A program made the translations under genes and the position numbers. 7,599 bases of DNA. Source: an uncultured Selenomonadales bacterium. Lineage in GTDB: Bacteria; Bacillota_C; Negativicutes; Selenomonadales; Selenomonadaceae. Where the stretch lies: the NCBI GenBank assembly GCA_946407175.1, contig CAMJNB010000056.1, positions 1 through 7,599 of the forward strand. Direction: 5' to 3'. Position 1 is the stretch's first letter, and the number at the start of each line of letters is the position of its first letter. The notes under the pieces are model-generated. The model was not told where the DNA came from. It did not search any database and saw nothing but the letters and a program-made list of their open reading frames with translations. Below, one piece after another: positions 1-5,613 of the stretch.

Positions 1-338
1 CCGAAATCACCTGCCGGAATTTCCTTGCGTACCACGTCGCCTATTTCGTACTCGGGATTAAGCGCCTTAGCCTCTTGCAAAGAAATTTCCCTGTTTGGGT
101 TAGTGACTTCCTCCACGACGTCGCGCAGTTCGTTTATATGAAAAGTGCCGTTCGTGCGGTCAATGTCAACGGTAATATTTTTATCTGCGCCGGTAGTTTT
201 TTTGCACGCAAAAACCAACGCCGCTTCAATGGCGCTGAACATTGCTTCCGGCGGAATTTCTTTTTCACTACACAAATCTTTTAAAGCGTCCAAGAGAATA
301 ATCTCATTTTGGGCGCCTTTCTTTTTTCTTACAGCCAA
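1..338 (-). CDS. nusA: Transcription termination/antitermination factor NusA, 5' part (runs off left edge)
   Basis: NusA binds RNA polymerase and nascent RNA and modulates pausing, termination and antitermination. Only about the first 112 residues are present. They read as the NusA N-terminal domain: an opening helix with LLDALKDLCSEKEIPPEAM, then AIEAAL near residues 35-40, an ITVDIDRTNGTF strand pair, and the diagnostic stretch EISLQEAKALNPEYEIGD followed by VV near residues 84-103. I place the start at a TTG (338-336) because AAGGAGGA (353-346) lies 7 bases upstream and no ATG fits. The preceding rimP on the same strand supports the call, since rimP-nusA is a conserved operon pair. Here the two are separated by a decayed AIPR gene and two heptamer tracts. 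The family call is very secure; the TTG start is likely. Confidence 0.93.
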   Translation of the reverse strand, partial: MAVRKKKGAQNEIILLDALKDLCSEKEIPPEAMFSAIEAALVFACKKTTGADKNITVDIDRTNGTFHINELRDVVEEVTNPNREISLQEAKALNPEYEIGDVVRKEIPAGDF

Positions 339-353
339 ACTATAGTCCTCCTT

Positions 354-402
354 ATTAGGGTTTAGGGGTTAGCTTTTAGGGGTTAGGTGCTACCAGCTAA
401 AA
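354..402. repeat. Heptanucleotide tract A, 7 units, between AIPR pseudogene and nusA
   Basis: Seven consecutive 7-base units in perfect register fill almost the whole gap. Plus-strand units include ATTAGGG (354-360), TTTAGGG (twice), GTTAGCT, GTTAGGT and GCTAAAA. Positions 3-4 of every unit are TA. In the direction of transcription (minus strand) the tract starts directly after the pseudogene stop codon (405-403) and ends at the nusA SD. It places TAG or TAA every 7 bases and so closes all frames. The resemblance to TTTAGGG telomere repeats is judged coincidental because the units vary. Confidence 0.9.
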
Positions 403-1626
403 TTATTTTGATGATTTGAAAATTTCGCGAATTTCCTTACCGAGTTTAGGCCAACGTTTTCTCAAAATGTCGTAGTAGTTCTCATCTTTTTTCAGAAAAT
501 TTGCCGCCGTTAAACTTGGTTTATTATCATGCGCATAAGAATACTCTGTAAATCCTTCTTCAATTATTGCCGAAAATAATTTATCCAAAGTAGCGTCGTA
601 AGTATCCGTGTACAATTTCAGCGGCAGAAGATATTTAATATTGCCGATATCACGAAGTTTTTCGTAAACGCCTGTATCTGACGGATTGTTGACTAACGAA
701 GTAATATTCTTATCTGTAAGGTTACCTTGAGAATAACGCGCCGCCAATGCCGTGAATGCAATACAGATTGTCCGCGCAACATGAGTAAAAGCTCTTAAAT
801 CCGGAAAATTATGAGCCGTCTTATTTTTGTCGTCATATTTCGATACAAATTTTTTTGTAAAGTAATAATCTATGTAAAGCAACTCTTTGCATATAGAGGC
901 AATTTGTTTTTGTTTTTTCTTTTCAAAAATCGGATTGTAGAATAGATTTTTGTGCATTTGCCGCTGTAGCAATTTCCAGACTGAATTTATTTTTTTCTTC
1001 CGCAGTTTTACCTTCACCCCTTATGATTTTGCATAAAAGCCAAAAATCATTATTTTCGTCAAGCGTTTTACTTTTGTGCAACACATAGACAGTTTGTCCG
1101 CCGTTTACGATTGAAAAATTTTTCAAGTGAACTTCTCACTCAACAATTTATTTCATGGCGTCAACAGTTTCAATTGCTTTGGTGCCGGTGCACTCGTGTA
1201 AAAAACAAAATGAATTTTTGAATCTTCGCCTGTTTCAGCGTTCAACGTAAGAAAACGGCTTGACCCGCGAGGATTAAATTGCTCGTAATGTCCCGCCTTC
1301 ATGTCATTGTAGAACGACACCATTTTTTGTAAAGCGGTAATAACTTCGTCTTTTGATATGCGCTTATGAAATTTTGATTGACCGATAACCAAATCGCAAT
1401 CTTCGGAATTGGGATCGCTTAAAATAATGTCAGCGCCGCCGTCACTGCAACCGTCAACTATAATTTCTGCAAAGTCACTTTCGGCAAGAATATTTTCGGG
1501 ATTTTTTTAAAAATACGATTGAACGCATAACGCCGAAAAAACGTAATAATCCGGCTTTGTACGAAGTGACGAATATTTTTCTTTCAATGTTTCGATTTTA
1601 TCAATAATATGACTGTACGAGTCCAT
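403..1626 (-). pseudogene. Decayed AIPR (abortive infection phage resistance) family gene
   Basis: Pieces of one AIPR-like protein (PF10592 type) lie in order on the minus strand. The N-terminal piece starts at ATG 1626 (residues like LRTKPDYYVFSALC), meets an in-frame TAA at codon 40 (1509-1507), and continues in the same frame with a nuclease-like region: VDGCSDGGADIILSDP, then DLVIGQSKF, and VFYTSAP near 1170-1190. The Asp-x(n)-Gln-x-Lys pattern resembles the PD-(D/E)XK core seen at AIPR N-termini. That frame ends at TGA 1155-1153. A middle part of probably over 100 residues, normally before the signature, is missing. The next piece (about 1138-923) carries NFSIVNGGQT and EIATAANAQ. It breaks at a run of five T (929-925); one T fewer would join it to the C-terminal piece (stop 405-403). 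The locus is visibly more A+T-rich than its neighbours. The C-terminal assignment is the least certain. It cannot make a full protein as read. Confidence 0.8.
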
Positions 1627-1650
1627 TTTTGTCTGTCATCAATCTCCGTT

Positions 1651-1713
1651 CGTAGCTTTTAGCCATTAGCTCGTAGCCGGTAAAAATTCTACTCTCTACC
1701 CTCTACAATCTAA
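1651..1713. repeat. Heptanucleotide tract B, 9 units, between rimP and AIPR pseudogene
   Basis: Nine 7-base units in register. Plus-strand units include CGTAGCT (1651), TTTAGCC (1658), ATTAGCT (1665) and CGTAGCC (1672); the other half is of the type TCTCTAC and CCTCTAC. Read on the minus strand, the rimP stop TAG (1712-1710) is the first of four TAG triplets spaced exactly 7 bases apart, so the tract overlaps the end of rimP and stops all three frames. The two halves differ in composition, as in tract C. Confidence 0.9.
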
Positions 1714-2156
1714 AATTCAATGTGCAATCTGACTTGCGAAATTTTTTCACGCGGTATGGGTTCAAATTCTTTTAAGTACAAAAAATCTTTGTCACGGCGT
1801 TCAAGCGTACCGGTAAAATTTTTAGTATCGTCAATCGGTGCGTAAAGTGTAACGTCAACCGCCTTTCCTGCCTCGCGCAGAAAATCTTTATCTTTTTTAA
1901 GTACGCGGTCTAATCCCGGCGATGACACTTCCAAAATGTAAGGTCCCTCTATTACTGATTCGTCGTCCAAAAGGTTGCCGAGTTTTTCGCTTAAAAGTTG
2001 GCAATCGTCCAAATCAATGCCACCCTTTTTGTCGACGAATACTCTTAAATACCAATCCTTTTCTTTGACAAATTCGGTGTCGACCAATTCAAATTCGGTG
2101 TCATCCAAAATTTTGTTCATCAGCTCTTCAACCCGCGTTTCAATTTTACCGGGCAT
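1710..2156 (-). CDS. rimP: Ribosome maturation factor RimP
   Basis: RimP helps assemble the head of the 30S ribosomal subunit in the cytoplasm. The 148-residue product has normal family length. The N-terminal alpha/beta domain holds WYLRVFVDKKGGIDLDDC (residues 35-52), and the conserved EVSSPGLDR lies at 76-84, followed by a small C-terminal beta domain (from about 97). I chose ATG 2156 because GGAGG sits 7 bases upstream; a longer in-frame reading from 2222 would add 22 residues unlike the family and has no SD. The gene is the first of a minus-strand unit that should continue to nusA, driven by the promoter at 2265-2293. The stop codon falls inside heptamer tract B, so the last one or two codons may have been set by the repeat. 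Confidence 0.95.
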   Translation of the reverse strand: MPGKIETRVEELMNKILDDTEFELVDTEFVKEKDWYLRVFVDKKGGIDLDDCQLLSEKLGNLLDDESVIEGPYILEVSSPGLDRVLKKDKDFLREAGKAVDVTLYAPIDDTKNFTGTLERRDKDFLYLKEFEPIPREKISQVRLHIEF

Positions 2157-2192
2157 CGCATTACCTCCAATTTTTTTCTGCGCAATATTAAA

Positions 2193-2212
2193 AAGTGGAC
2201 ACACGCCCACTT
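2193..2212 (-). promoter_or_regulatory. Leader hairpin with short U-run upstream of rimP
   Basis: In the rimP leader RNA a 7-base-pair inverted repeat, AAGTGGG and TCCACTT (one G-U pair), encloses a six-base loop. The descending arm runs into TTTTT (2194-2190), giving the shape of a weak intrinsic terminator or attenuator about 35 bases before the rimP start. NusA-operon leaders are known attenuation sites in several bacteria. Whether this one works is inference: the U-run overlaps the stem and is short. Confidence 0.45.
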
Positions 2213-2264
2213 CCACTAACAAATCTTTTCGGACAAATCAGTCCTTTCATTTTTAAACGCGGCG

Positions 2265-2293
2265 ATTATATCATAGCAAAATTTTTTTCGCAA
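2265..2293 (-). promoter_or_regulatory. Sigma-A type promoter for rimP (-nusA)
   Basis: On the minus strand a -35 box TTGCGA (2293-2288, 4 of 6 consensus bases) is followed after exactly 17 bases by a perfect -10 box TATAAT (2270-2265). Transcription would start near 2258, about 100 bases before the rimP ATG, leaving room for the leader hairpin. Confidence 0.8.
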
Positions 2294-2364
2294 TATTTTT
2301 TGAAAGTATATCACTAAAATCATTTTACGTAAGATTGACCTGCGCGAATGTTGATTAAAATTTG

Positions 2365-2393
2365 TTGACGCGAAAAAGCCCATAAGCTAAAAT
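2365..2393 (+). promoter_or_regulatory. Sigma-A type promoter for dapB and the downstream unit
   Basis: TTGACG (2365-2370, 5 of 6) and TAAAAT (2388-2393, 5 of 6) are separated by exactly 17 bases. This is the only good plus-strand promoter I see upstream of dapB. The start point would fall near 2400, giving a leader of about 135 bases that contains heptamer tract C. Confidence 0.75.
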
Positions 2394-2405
2394 TAACTGT
2401 TAATT
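2391..2405. promoter_or_regulatory. 15-base palindrome overlapping the dapB promoter -10/start region
   Basis: AATTAAC-T-GTTAATT is a perfect 7+1+7 inverted repeat. It overlaps the last bases of the -10 box and the expected transcription start, the usual place for a repressor operator. No regulator is identifiable from the window. A chance palindrome in A+T-rich DNA remains possible. Confidence 0.45.
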
Positions 2406-2430
2406 AAAAGTTGAACGATAAATTTTTTTA

Positions 2431-2521
2431 GGTAACTGTTAGTTGTCAGCGATTAGCTGTTAGCTTTTAGCTATTAAAATCTAAAATCTAAAACCTGACT
2501 CCTAACCCCTAGCACCTAAAA
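2431..2521. repeat. Heptanucleotide tract C, 13 units, in the dapB leader
   Basis: Thirteen 7-base units hold register over 91 bases. The first half is NNTAGCT-like (GTTAGTT at 2438, ATTAGCT at 2452, GTTAGCT at 2459, TTTAGCT at 2466). The second half is NCTAAAA/CCTAACC-like (TCTAAAA twice, CCTAACC at 2501, CCTAGCA at 2508, CCTAAAA at 2515). It ends one base before the dapB SD (GGAGG, 2523-2527). It is the longest tract here and the only one lying between a promoter and the first gene rather than after a gene. Confidence 0.92.
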
Positions 2522-2535
2522 TGGAGGCGTATTAA

Positions 2536-3300
2536 TTGATAAAAGTTTTGGTAAGCGGCTCACTCGGCAGAATGGGGCGTACCGTAGCGGACGCGGTGAA
2601 AAATGATTCGGAGCTTGAACTTGTCGGCGCGGTTGACGTATTCGACGGCGAAGTTGCAGGCTTGAAAGTCGAAACAAATCTTGACGCGGCACTTGAACTT
2701 CACAAGCCCGATGTTATGGTTGACTTCACTAGACCCGATTCTGTTTTCAAAAACGTAATGACGGCGCTTGAAAAAAAAGTTTCGCCGGTAGTCGGTACGA
2801 CGGGCTTGAGTGACGACGCGAAAGAAAAAATTCGTGCGGCGGCTGAAAAATTTCAAACTCCCGCGTTCATTGCGCCGAACTTTGCAATAGGCGCGGTGCT
2901 TATGATGTTAATTTCAAAGCAGGTTGCAAAGTACATGCCGGACGTTGAGATTATCGAGTTGCACCACGACAAAAAACTTGACGCGCCGAGCGGTACGGCG
3001 GAACTTACCGCGAAAATGATTTCTGAAGTGCGTACCTCTCACAAGCAAGGTCACCCCGATGAAGTGGAGCGCCTTAAAAATGTTCGCGGCGCAGATTACG
3101 ACGGCATTAGAATTCACAGCGTAAGGTTGCCCGGCTACGTCGCTCATCAAGAAGTTATTTTCGGCGGCTTGGGACAGACTTTGACAATTCGGCATGATTC
3201 TACCGGACGTGATTCATTTATGCCGGGCGTGTTGCTTGCGTGCAAAAAAGTTCGTTCACTGCAAGGCTTGACAATAGGTCTTGATAAGTTACTGGACTAG
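2536..3300 (+). CDS. dapB: 4-hydroxy-tetrahydrodipicolinate reductase DapB
   Basis: DapB catalyses the NAD(P)H-dependent reduction of the dapA product to tetrahydrodipicolinate, on the route to meso-diaminopimelate (cell wall) and lysine. The protein of 254 residues has the nucleotide-binding GSLGRMG (8-14), GTTG (87-90) and APNFAIG (113-119). The family signature ELHHDKKLDAPSGTA (141-155) holds the catalytic His pair (143/144), Lys147 and the substrate-binding SGT. The C-terminal FGGLGQTLTIRHDSTGRDSF is also typical. The start is TTG 2536, 8 bases after GGAGG. The gene is first in the plus-strand unit, followed by asd of the same pathway; dapA is not in the window. The stop TAG lies in the first unit of heptamer tract D. 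Confidence 0.97.
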   Translation: MIKVLVSGSLGRMGRTVADAVKNDSELELVGAVDVFDGEVAGLKVETNLDAALELHKPDVMVDFTRPDSVFKNVMTALEKKVSPVVGTTGLSDDAKEKIRAAAEKFQTPAFIAPNFAIGAVLMMLISKQVAKYMPDVEIIELHHDKKLDAPSGTAELTAKMISEVRTSHKQGHPDEVERLKNVRGADYDGIRIHSVRLPGYVAHQEVIFGGLGQTLTIRHDSTGRDSFMPGVLLACKKVRSLQGLTIGLDKLLD

Positions 3301-3337
3301 GGGCTAGTAAAACTACTCCTAACTCTTAACTAACCTC
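3296..3337. repeat. Heptanucleotide tract D, about 6 units, between dapB and asd
   Basis: Six units fit the 7-base register, among them ACTAGGG (3296), GCTAGTA (3303), AAACTAC (3310), TCCTAAC (3317) and TCTTAAC (3324); the last, TAACCTC, is off consensus. The dapB stop TAG (3298-3300) is inside the first unit. The tract ends just before the asd SD (AAAGGGTG). ACTAG-GGG-CTAGT at its start is also a small perfect inverted repeat. It is more degenerate than tracts C and G. Confidence 0.75.
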
Positions 3338-3352
3338 TGAAAGGGTGTAAAA

Positions 3353-4378
3353 ATGAAGAAAGTAAATTTGGCAATAGTCGGAGTTACCGGCGCCGTAGGA
3401 CAGGAATTTTTAAAATTGATTGAGGAGCGGAATTTTCCATACGCAAATTTAAAAATGCTTGCCTCTGCGCGCTCTGCCGGTAAAAAAATAAATTTTATGG
3501 GCAAAGAATACACGGTTGAAGAAACTACGGAAAATTCTTTTGACGGTGTTGACATTGCTCTTTTCGCAGGCGGCAAGGCAAGTAAACTTTTCGGTCCCGC
3601 CGCAGTTAAAGCCGGCGCAGTGGTTATCGACAATTCCAGCACGTACCGCATGGATCCCGACGTCCCGCTTGTAGTGCCGGAAGTCAATCCGCAAGCCATT
3701 TCAAAGCACAAAGGCATTATCGCCAATCCGAATTGCTCGACGATTATCATGGTTATGGCGCTTAAGCCGCTTTACGACCTTGCAAAAATTAAGCGCGTTG
3801 TTGTTTCGACGTATCAAGCAGTTTCCGGCGCAGGGCGTGAAGGTATGGACGAGCTTAAAAATCAGCTTGAAGACCTTGCCGAAGGTAAAACGCCGCAAGC
3901 AAAAATTTTACCCGTCGCGTCGCTGGACAAACACTATCAAATTGCGTCCAACCTTCTGCCGCAGATTGATATTTTCATGGACAATGACTATACAAAAGAA
4001 GAAATGAAAATGATTGACGAGACGCGTAAAATTATGGAAGATGCCGACATGAAAATTACGGCTACGACGGTGCGCGTACCGGTTTACAGAAGTCATGCCG
4101 AATCTGTCAACGTGGAATTTTACGACGAAGTCAGCGCCGAATCTGCGCGGAAGGCGCTTGAAAATTTTGAAGGCGTAACGGTGAGCGACAATCCCGCCGA
4201 AATGATTTATCCTCAACCTTTGGAAACGTCCGGCAAAGATAATGTGGAAGTCGGCAGGTTGCGCAAAGATTATTCTGTTGAACACGGCTTGAATTTTTGG
4301 GTATGCGGCGACCAAATTCGTAAAGGCGCGGCGCTTAATGCCCTGCAGATTGCAGAAAAGTTGATTAGTGAGGAGTGA
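3353..4378 (+). CDS. asd: Aspartate-semialdehyde dehydrogenase
   Basis: Asd reduces aspartyl-4-phosphate to aspartate semialdehyde with NADPH, the branch point to lysine/diaminopimelate, threonine and methionine. The 341-residue protein has the NADPH loop GVTGAVGQEF (10-19) and SARSAGK (38-44). The active-site ANPNCST (124-130) holds the nucleophile Cys128, and substrate-binding residues lie in QAVSGAGREGMDEL (155-168). RVPVYRSHAE (241-250) carries the general base His248, and QIRKGAALNALQIAE (331-345 region) closes the fold. The start is ATG 3353 behind AAAGGGTG. It sits 52 bases after dapB and likely shares its transcript. The last residues and the stop TGA are encoded within the first two units of heptamer tract E. 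Confidence 0.97.
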   Translation: MKKVNLAIVGVTGAVGQEFLKLIEERNFPYANLKMLASARSAGKKINFMGKEYTVEETTENSFDGVDIALFAGGKASKLFGPAAVKAGAVVIDNSSTYRMDPDVPLVVPEVNPQAISKHKGIIANPNCSTIIMVMALKPLYDLAKIKRVVVSTYQAVSGAGREGMDELKNQLEDLAEGKTPQAKILPVASLDKHYQIASNLLPQIDIFMDNDYTKEEMKMIDETRKIMEDADMKITATTVRVPVYRSHAESVNVEFYDEVSAESARKALENFEGVTVSDNPAEMIYPQPLETSGKDNVEVGRLRKDYSVEHGLNFWVCGDQIRKGAALNALQIAEKLISEE

Positions 4379-4415
4379 GGAGTCTCTAAGCTCCAAGCTC
4401 TAAGCTCCAAGCTAC
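4365..4415. repeat. Heptanucleotide tract E, 7 units, between asd and ireB
   Basis: Forty-nine bases in clean 7-base register from 4367: AGTGAGG twice, AGTCTCT, then AAGCTCC (4388), AAGCTCT (4395), AAGCTCC (4402) and AAGCTAC (4409). In the rotation used for the other tracts the units read CTAAGCT and CCAAGCT, matching the NNTAGCT type with one base changed. The asd stop TGA (4376-4378) is part of the second unit. The tract ends four bases before the very strong ireB SD. Confidence 0.92.
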
Positions 4416-4430
4416 TATGGAGGTGATTAC

Positions 4431-4691
4431 GTGGTTAGTGATGAAACGATGACTTTCAGTTTGGGTTCGGAAGAAAACCGCGCTGAAAAAGTCATAAAGA
4501 CGGCGTATCAGGCGATGAACGAAAAAGGCTACAATCCCGTGCATCAGCTTGTAGGCTACCTTTTAAGCGGCGACCCCGCGTACATTACAAGCCACCTTGA
4601 TGCACGCAGTAAAATCCGAAAGGTTGAACGCGATGAACTTTTGGAAGAACTCGTGCGAACGTATTTAAATCATTTGGAGAAAAAAAGTTGA
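4431..4691 (+). CDS. ireB: IreB family regulatory phosphoprotein (UPF0297)
   Basis: This 86-residue protein matches the IreB/YrzL family, small cytosolic proteins found in Firmicutes. In Enterococcus faecalis IreB is a substrate of the Ser/Thr kinase IreK and a negative regulator of cephalosporin resistance. The hallmark [20 protein letters not shown] spans residues 33-52, followed by [19 protein letters not shown] (57-75). The short N-terminal SDETMTF holds Ser3, Thr6 and Thr8, the region phosphorylated in the E. faecalis protein; phosphorylation here is inference. The start is GTG 4431 because the near-perfect SD GGAGGTGAT (4419-4427) lies at the right distance; the ATG seven codons in is less well placed. 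Its stop overlaps the ruvX start by four bases (TTGA), indicating translational coupling. Confidence 0.95.
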   Translation: MVSDETMTFSLGSEENRAEKVIKTAYQAMNEKGYNPVHQLVGYLLSGDPAYITSHLDARSKIRKVERDELLEELVRTYLNHLEKKS

Positions 4692-5137
4692 GGTATCTTT
4701 CACTTGATATCGGTGACAAAACCATAGGCATCGCCGTAAGCGATCCCTTAGGTTTTACCGCGCAGGGCGTCAAAACCATTCAGCGTACGTCCAACAAAAA
4801 TGACATTAAGGAACTCGGCGAATTAATTTCACAGTACGAAGTCGAAACGCTGATAATCGGTCTGCCTAAACATATGAACGGCACGGAGGGCGAACGTTGC
4901 GAATTGGTAAGAAAATTTGCGGCGAAAGTTCAGGCGGCGTATCCTGCCGTAAACCAAATTTTTTGGGACGAAAGATTAAGCACCGTTGCCGCTGAAAAAT
5001 CTTTAATTGCGGCGGACGTTAGTCGCAAAAAGCGCAAAAAGGTTATTGACAAAATGGCGGCGGTTTATATCCTGCAAGGTTATCTTGACGGTTTGAGTTT
5101 AATTAACAATCAAAAAACTAGCGATCTAGCGATCTAG
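4688..5137 (+). CDS. ruvX: Holliday junction resolvase-like protein RuvX/YqgF
   Basis: RuvX (YqgF) is an RNase H-fold nuclease linked to pre-16S rRNA 5' end maturation and proposed as a Holliday junction resolvase. All core motifs are present in 149 residues: [17 protein letters not shown] (6-22, Asp7), [13 protein letters not shown] (56-68), [11 protein letters not shown] (93-103, Glu95) and [16 protein letters not shown] (119-134, Asp121). The start is TTG 4688, with GGAG (4676-4679) 8 bases upstream inside the end of ireB. The last six or so residues (TSDLAI) and the stop TAG are encoded by repeat tract F, so this C-terminal tail beyond the family core looks like repeat-derived extension and is probably dispensable. 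Confidence 0.95.
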   Translation: MRYLSLDIGDKTIGIAVSDPLGFTAQGVKTIQRTSNKNDIKELGELISQYEVETLIIGLPKHMNGTEGERCELVRKFAAKVQAAYPAVNQIFWDERLSTVAAEKSLIAADVSRKKRKKVIDKMAAVYILQGYLDGLSLINNQKTSDLAI

Positions 5138-5151
5138 TCACTAGCGATCTA
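5117..5151. repeat. Repeat tract F, CTAGCGAT 8/7-base variant, between ruvX and DUF1292 gene
   Basis: CTAGCGAT occurs at 5118-5125, 5126-5133 and 5141-5148, with a 7-base CTAGTCA (5134-5140) in between and CTA at the end. Word content (CTAGC) and placement match the heptamer tracts, but the period here is mainly 8. The tract supplies the last codons and the stop (5135-5137) of ruvX and puts TAG/TAA in all three frames. It ends about four bases before the SD of the next gene. Confidence 0.85.
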
Positions 5152-5167
5152 AAAAGGAGAAATTTTA

Positions 5168-5605
5168 ATGGCTAAGAAAAAAAATATTGAAGAAAATGTT
5201 TCAAAGGAAATTCCGGACGTCGAAACTGACGTTAATGAAGAAGATATCGACGAGGATAATTACGACGACGAAGATTTCGGCGACGTTGTAGTTGAAATGC
5301 AGGACGAGGATGGCAACTCCTATTACTACGTCGAGCAGATGATTATTCCGGTAGGCGATCAAGATTTTGCTCTGCTTGTTGAAATTCCCGACCATGATCA
5401 TGAATGTTGCGGCGGTCACCACCACGACCATGAAGGCTGTGAGTGCGGTTGCGAAGACGGCGACGTTATCATTGCCAAAATTGTTCAAGATGAAAACGGC
5501 GAAGATATTTACGTGGAGCCGACCGATGAAGAATTTGACGCAGTGCAAAAGGCGTATGACGAAATGGTTTTTGATGACATTGACGAAGATGAAAACCTTA
5601 AGTAA
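5168..5605 (+). CDS. DUF1292 (YrzB-like) protein with His/Cys-rich insert
   Basis: This acidic 145-residue protein belongs to the DUF1292 family, whose molecular role is not established, by sequence and by position after ireB-ruvX (as yrzB in Bacillus subtilis). The DUF1292 body is visible as VVEMQDEDGNSYYYVEQM (41-58), then FALLVEIP (67-74), and IIAKIVQDENGEDIYVEP with DEEFDAVQKAYDEM (about 101-133). The first 37 residues are a Lys start followed by an Asp/Glu-rich stretch. Residues 75-99 interrupt the body with six His (76, 78, 84, 85, 86, 88) and five Cys (80, 81, 91, 93, 95), a likely metal-binding loop. SD GGAG (5156-5159), ATG 5168. It lies only 8 bases upstream of mltG, so the two are probably co-translated. 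No signal peptide or membrane segment. Confidence 0.88.
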   Translation: MAKKKNIEENVSKEIPDVETDVNEEDIDEDNYDDEDFGDVVVEMQDEDGNSYYYVEQMIIPVGDQDFALLVEIPDHDHECCGGHHHDHEGCECGCEDGDVIIAKIVQDENGEDIYVEPTDEEFDAVQKAYDEMVFDDIDEDENLK

Positions 5606-5613
5606 GCGGGAAA

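Noticed and set aside
354..388. TTTAGGG/TTAGGG words resembling eukaryotic telomere repeats
   Set aside because: The units vary as in the other heptamer tracts and sit between bacterial genes; the likeness follows from the shared 7-base NNTAGNN pattern.
403..1017. 204-residue minus-strand ORF as an independent intact gene
   Set aside because: Its first 30 or so codons overlap, in another frame, the NGGQT/AANAQ region of the AIPR remnant; it has no SD, and joining across the T-run restores one protein.
1128..1150. Heptamer-like word AGTGAGA at the internal deletion junction of the AIPR remnant, similar to AGTGAGG in tract E
   Set aside because: Only one unit is present, with no periodic neighbours, so repeat-mediated deletion cannot be claimed.
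2157..2222. Longer rimP start adding 22 residues
   Set aside because: No SD at that start, the extra residues include the leader hairpin sequence, and the ATG at 2156 has GGAGG at ideal spacing.
1975..2256. Plus-strand ORF of 93 residues opposite rimP
   Set aside because: Antisense shadow of a well-supported gene, Ser/Lys-rich with no recognisable family.
3296..3308. ACTAG-GGG-CTAGT as a terminator after dapB
   Set aside because: The stem is only five base pairs and there is no U-run after it; it is better explained as repeat tract D.
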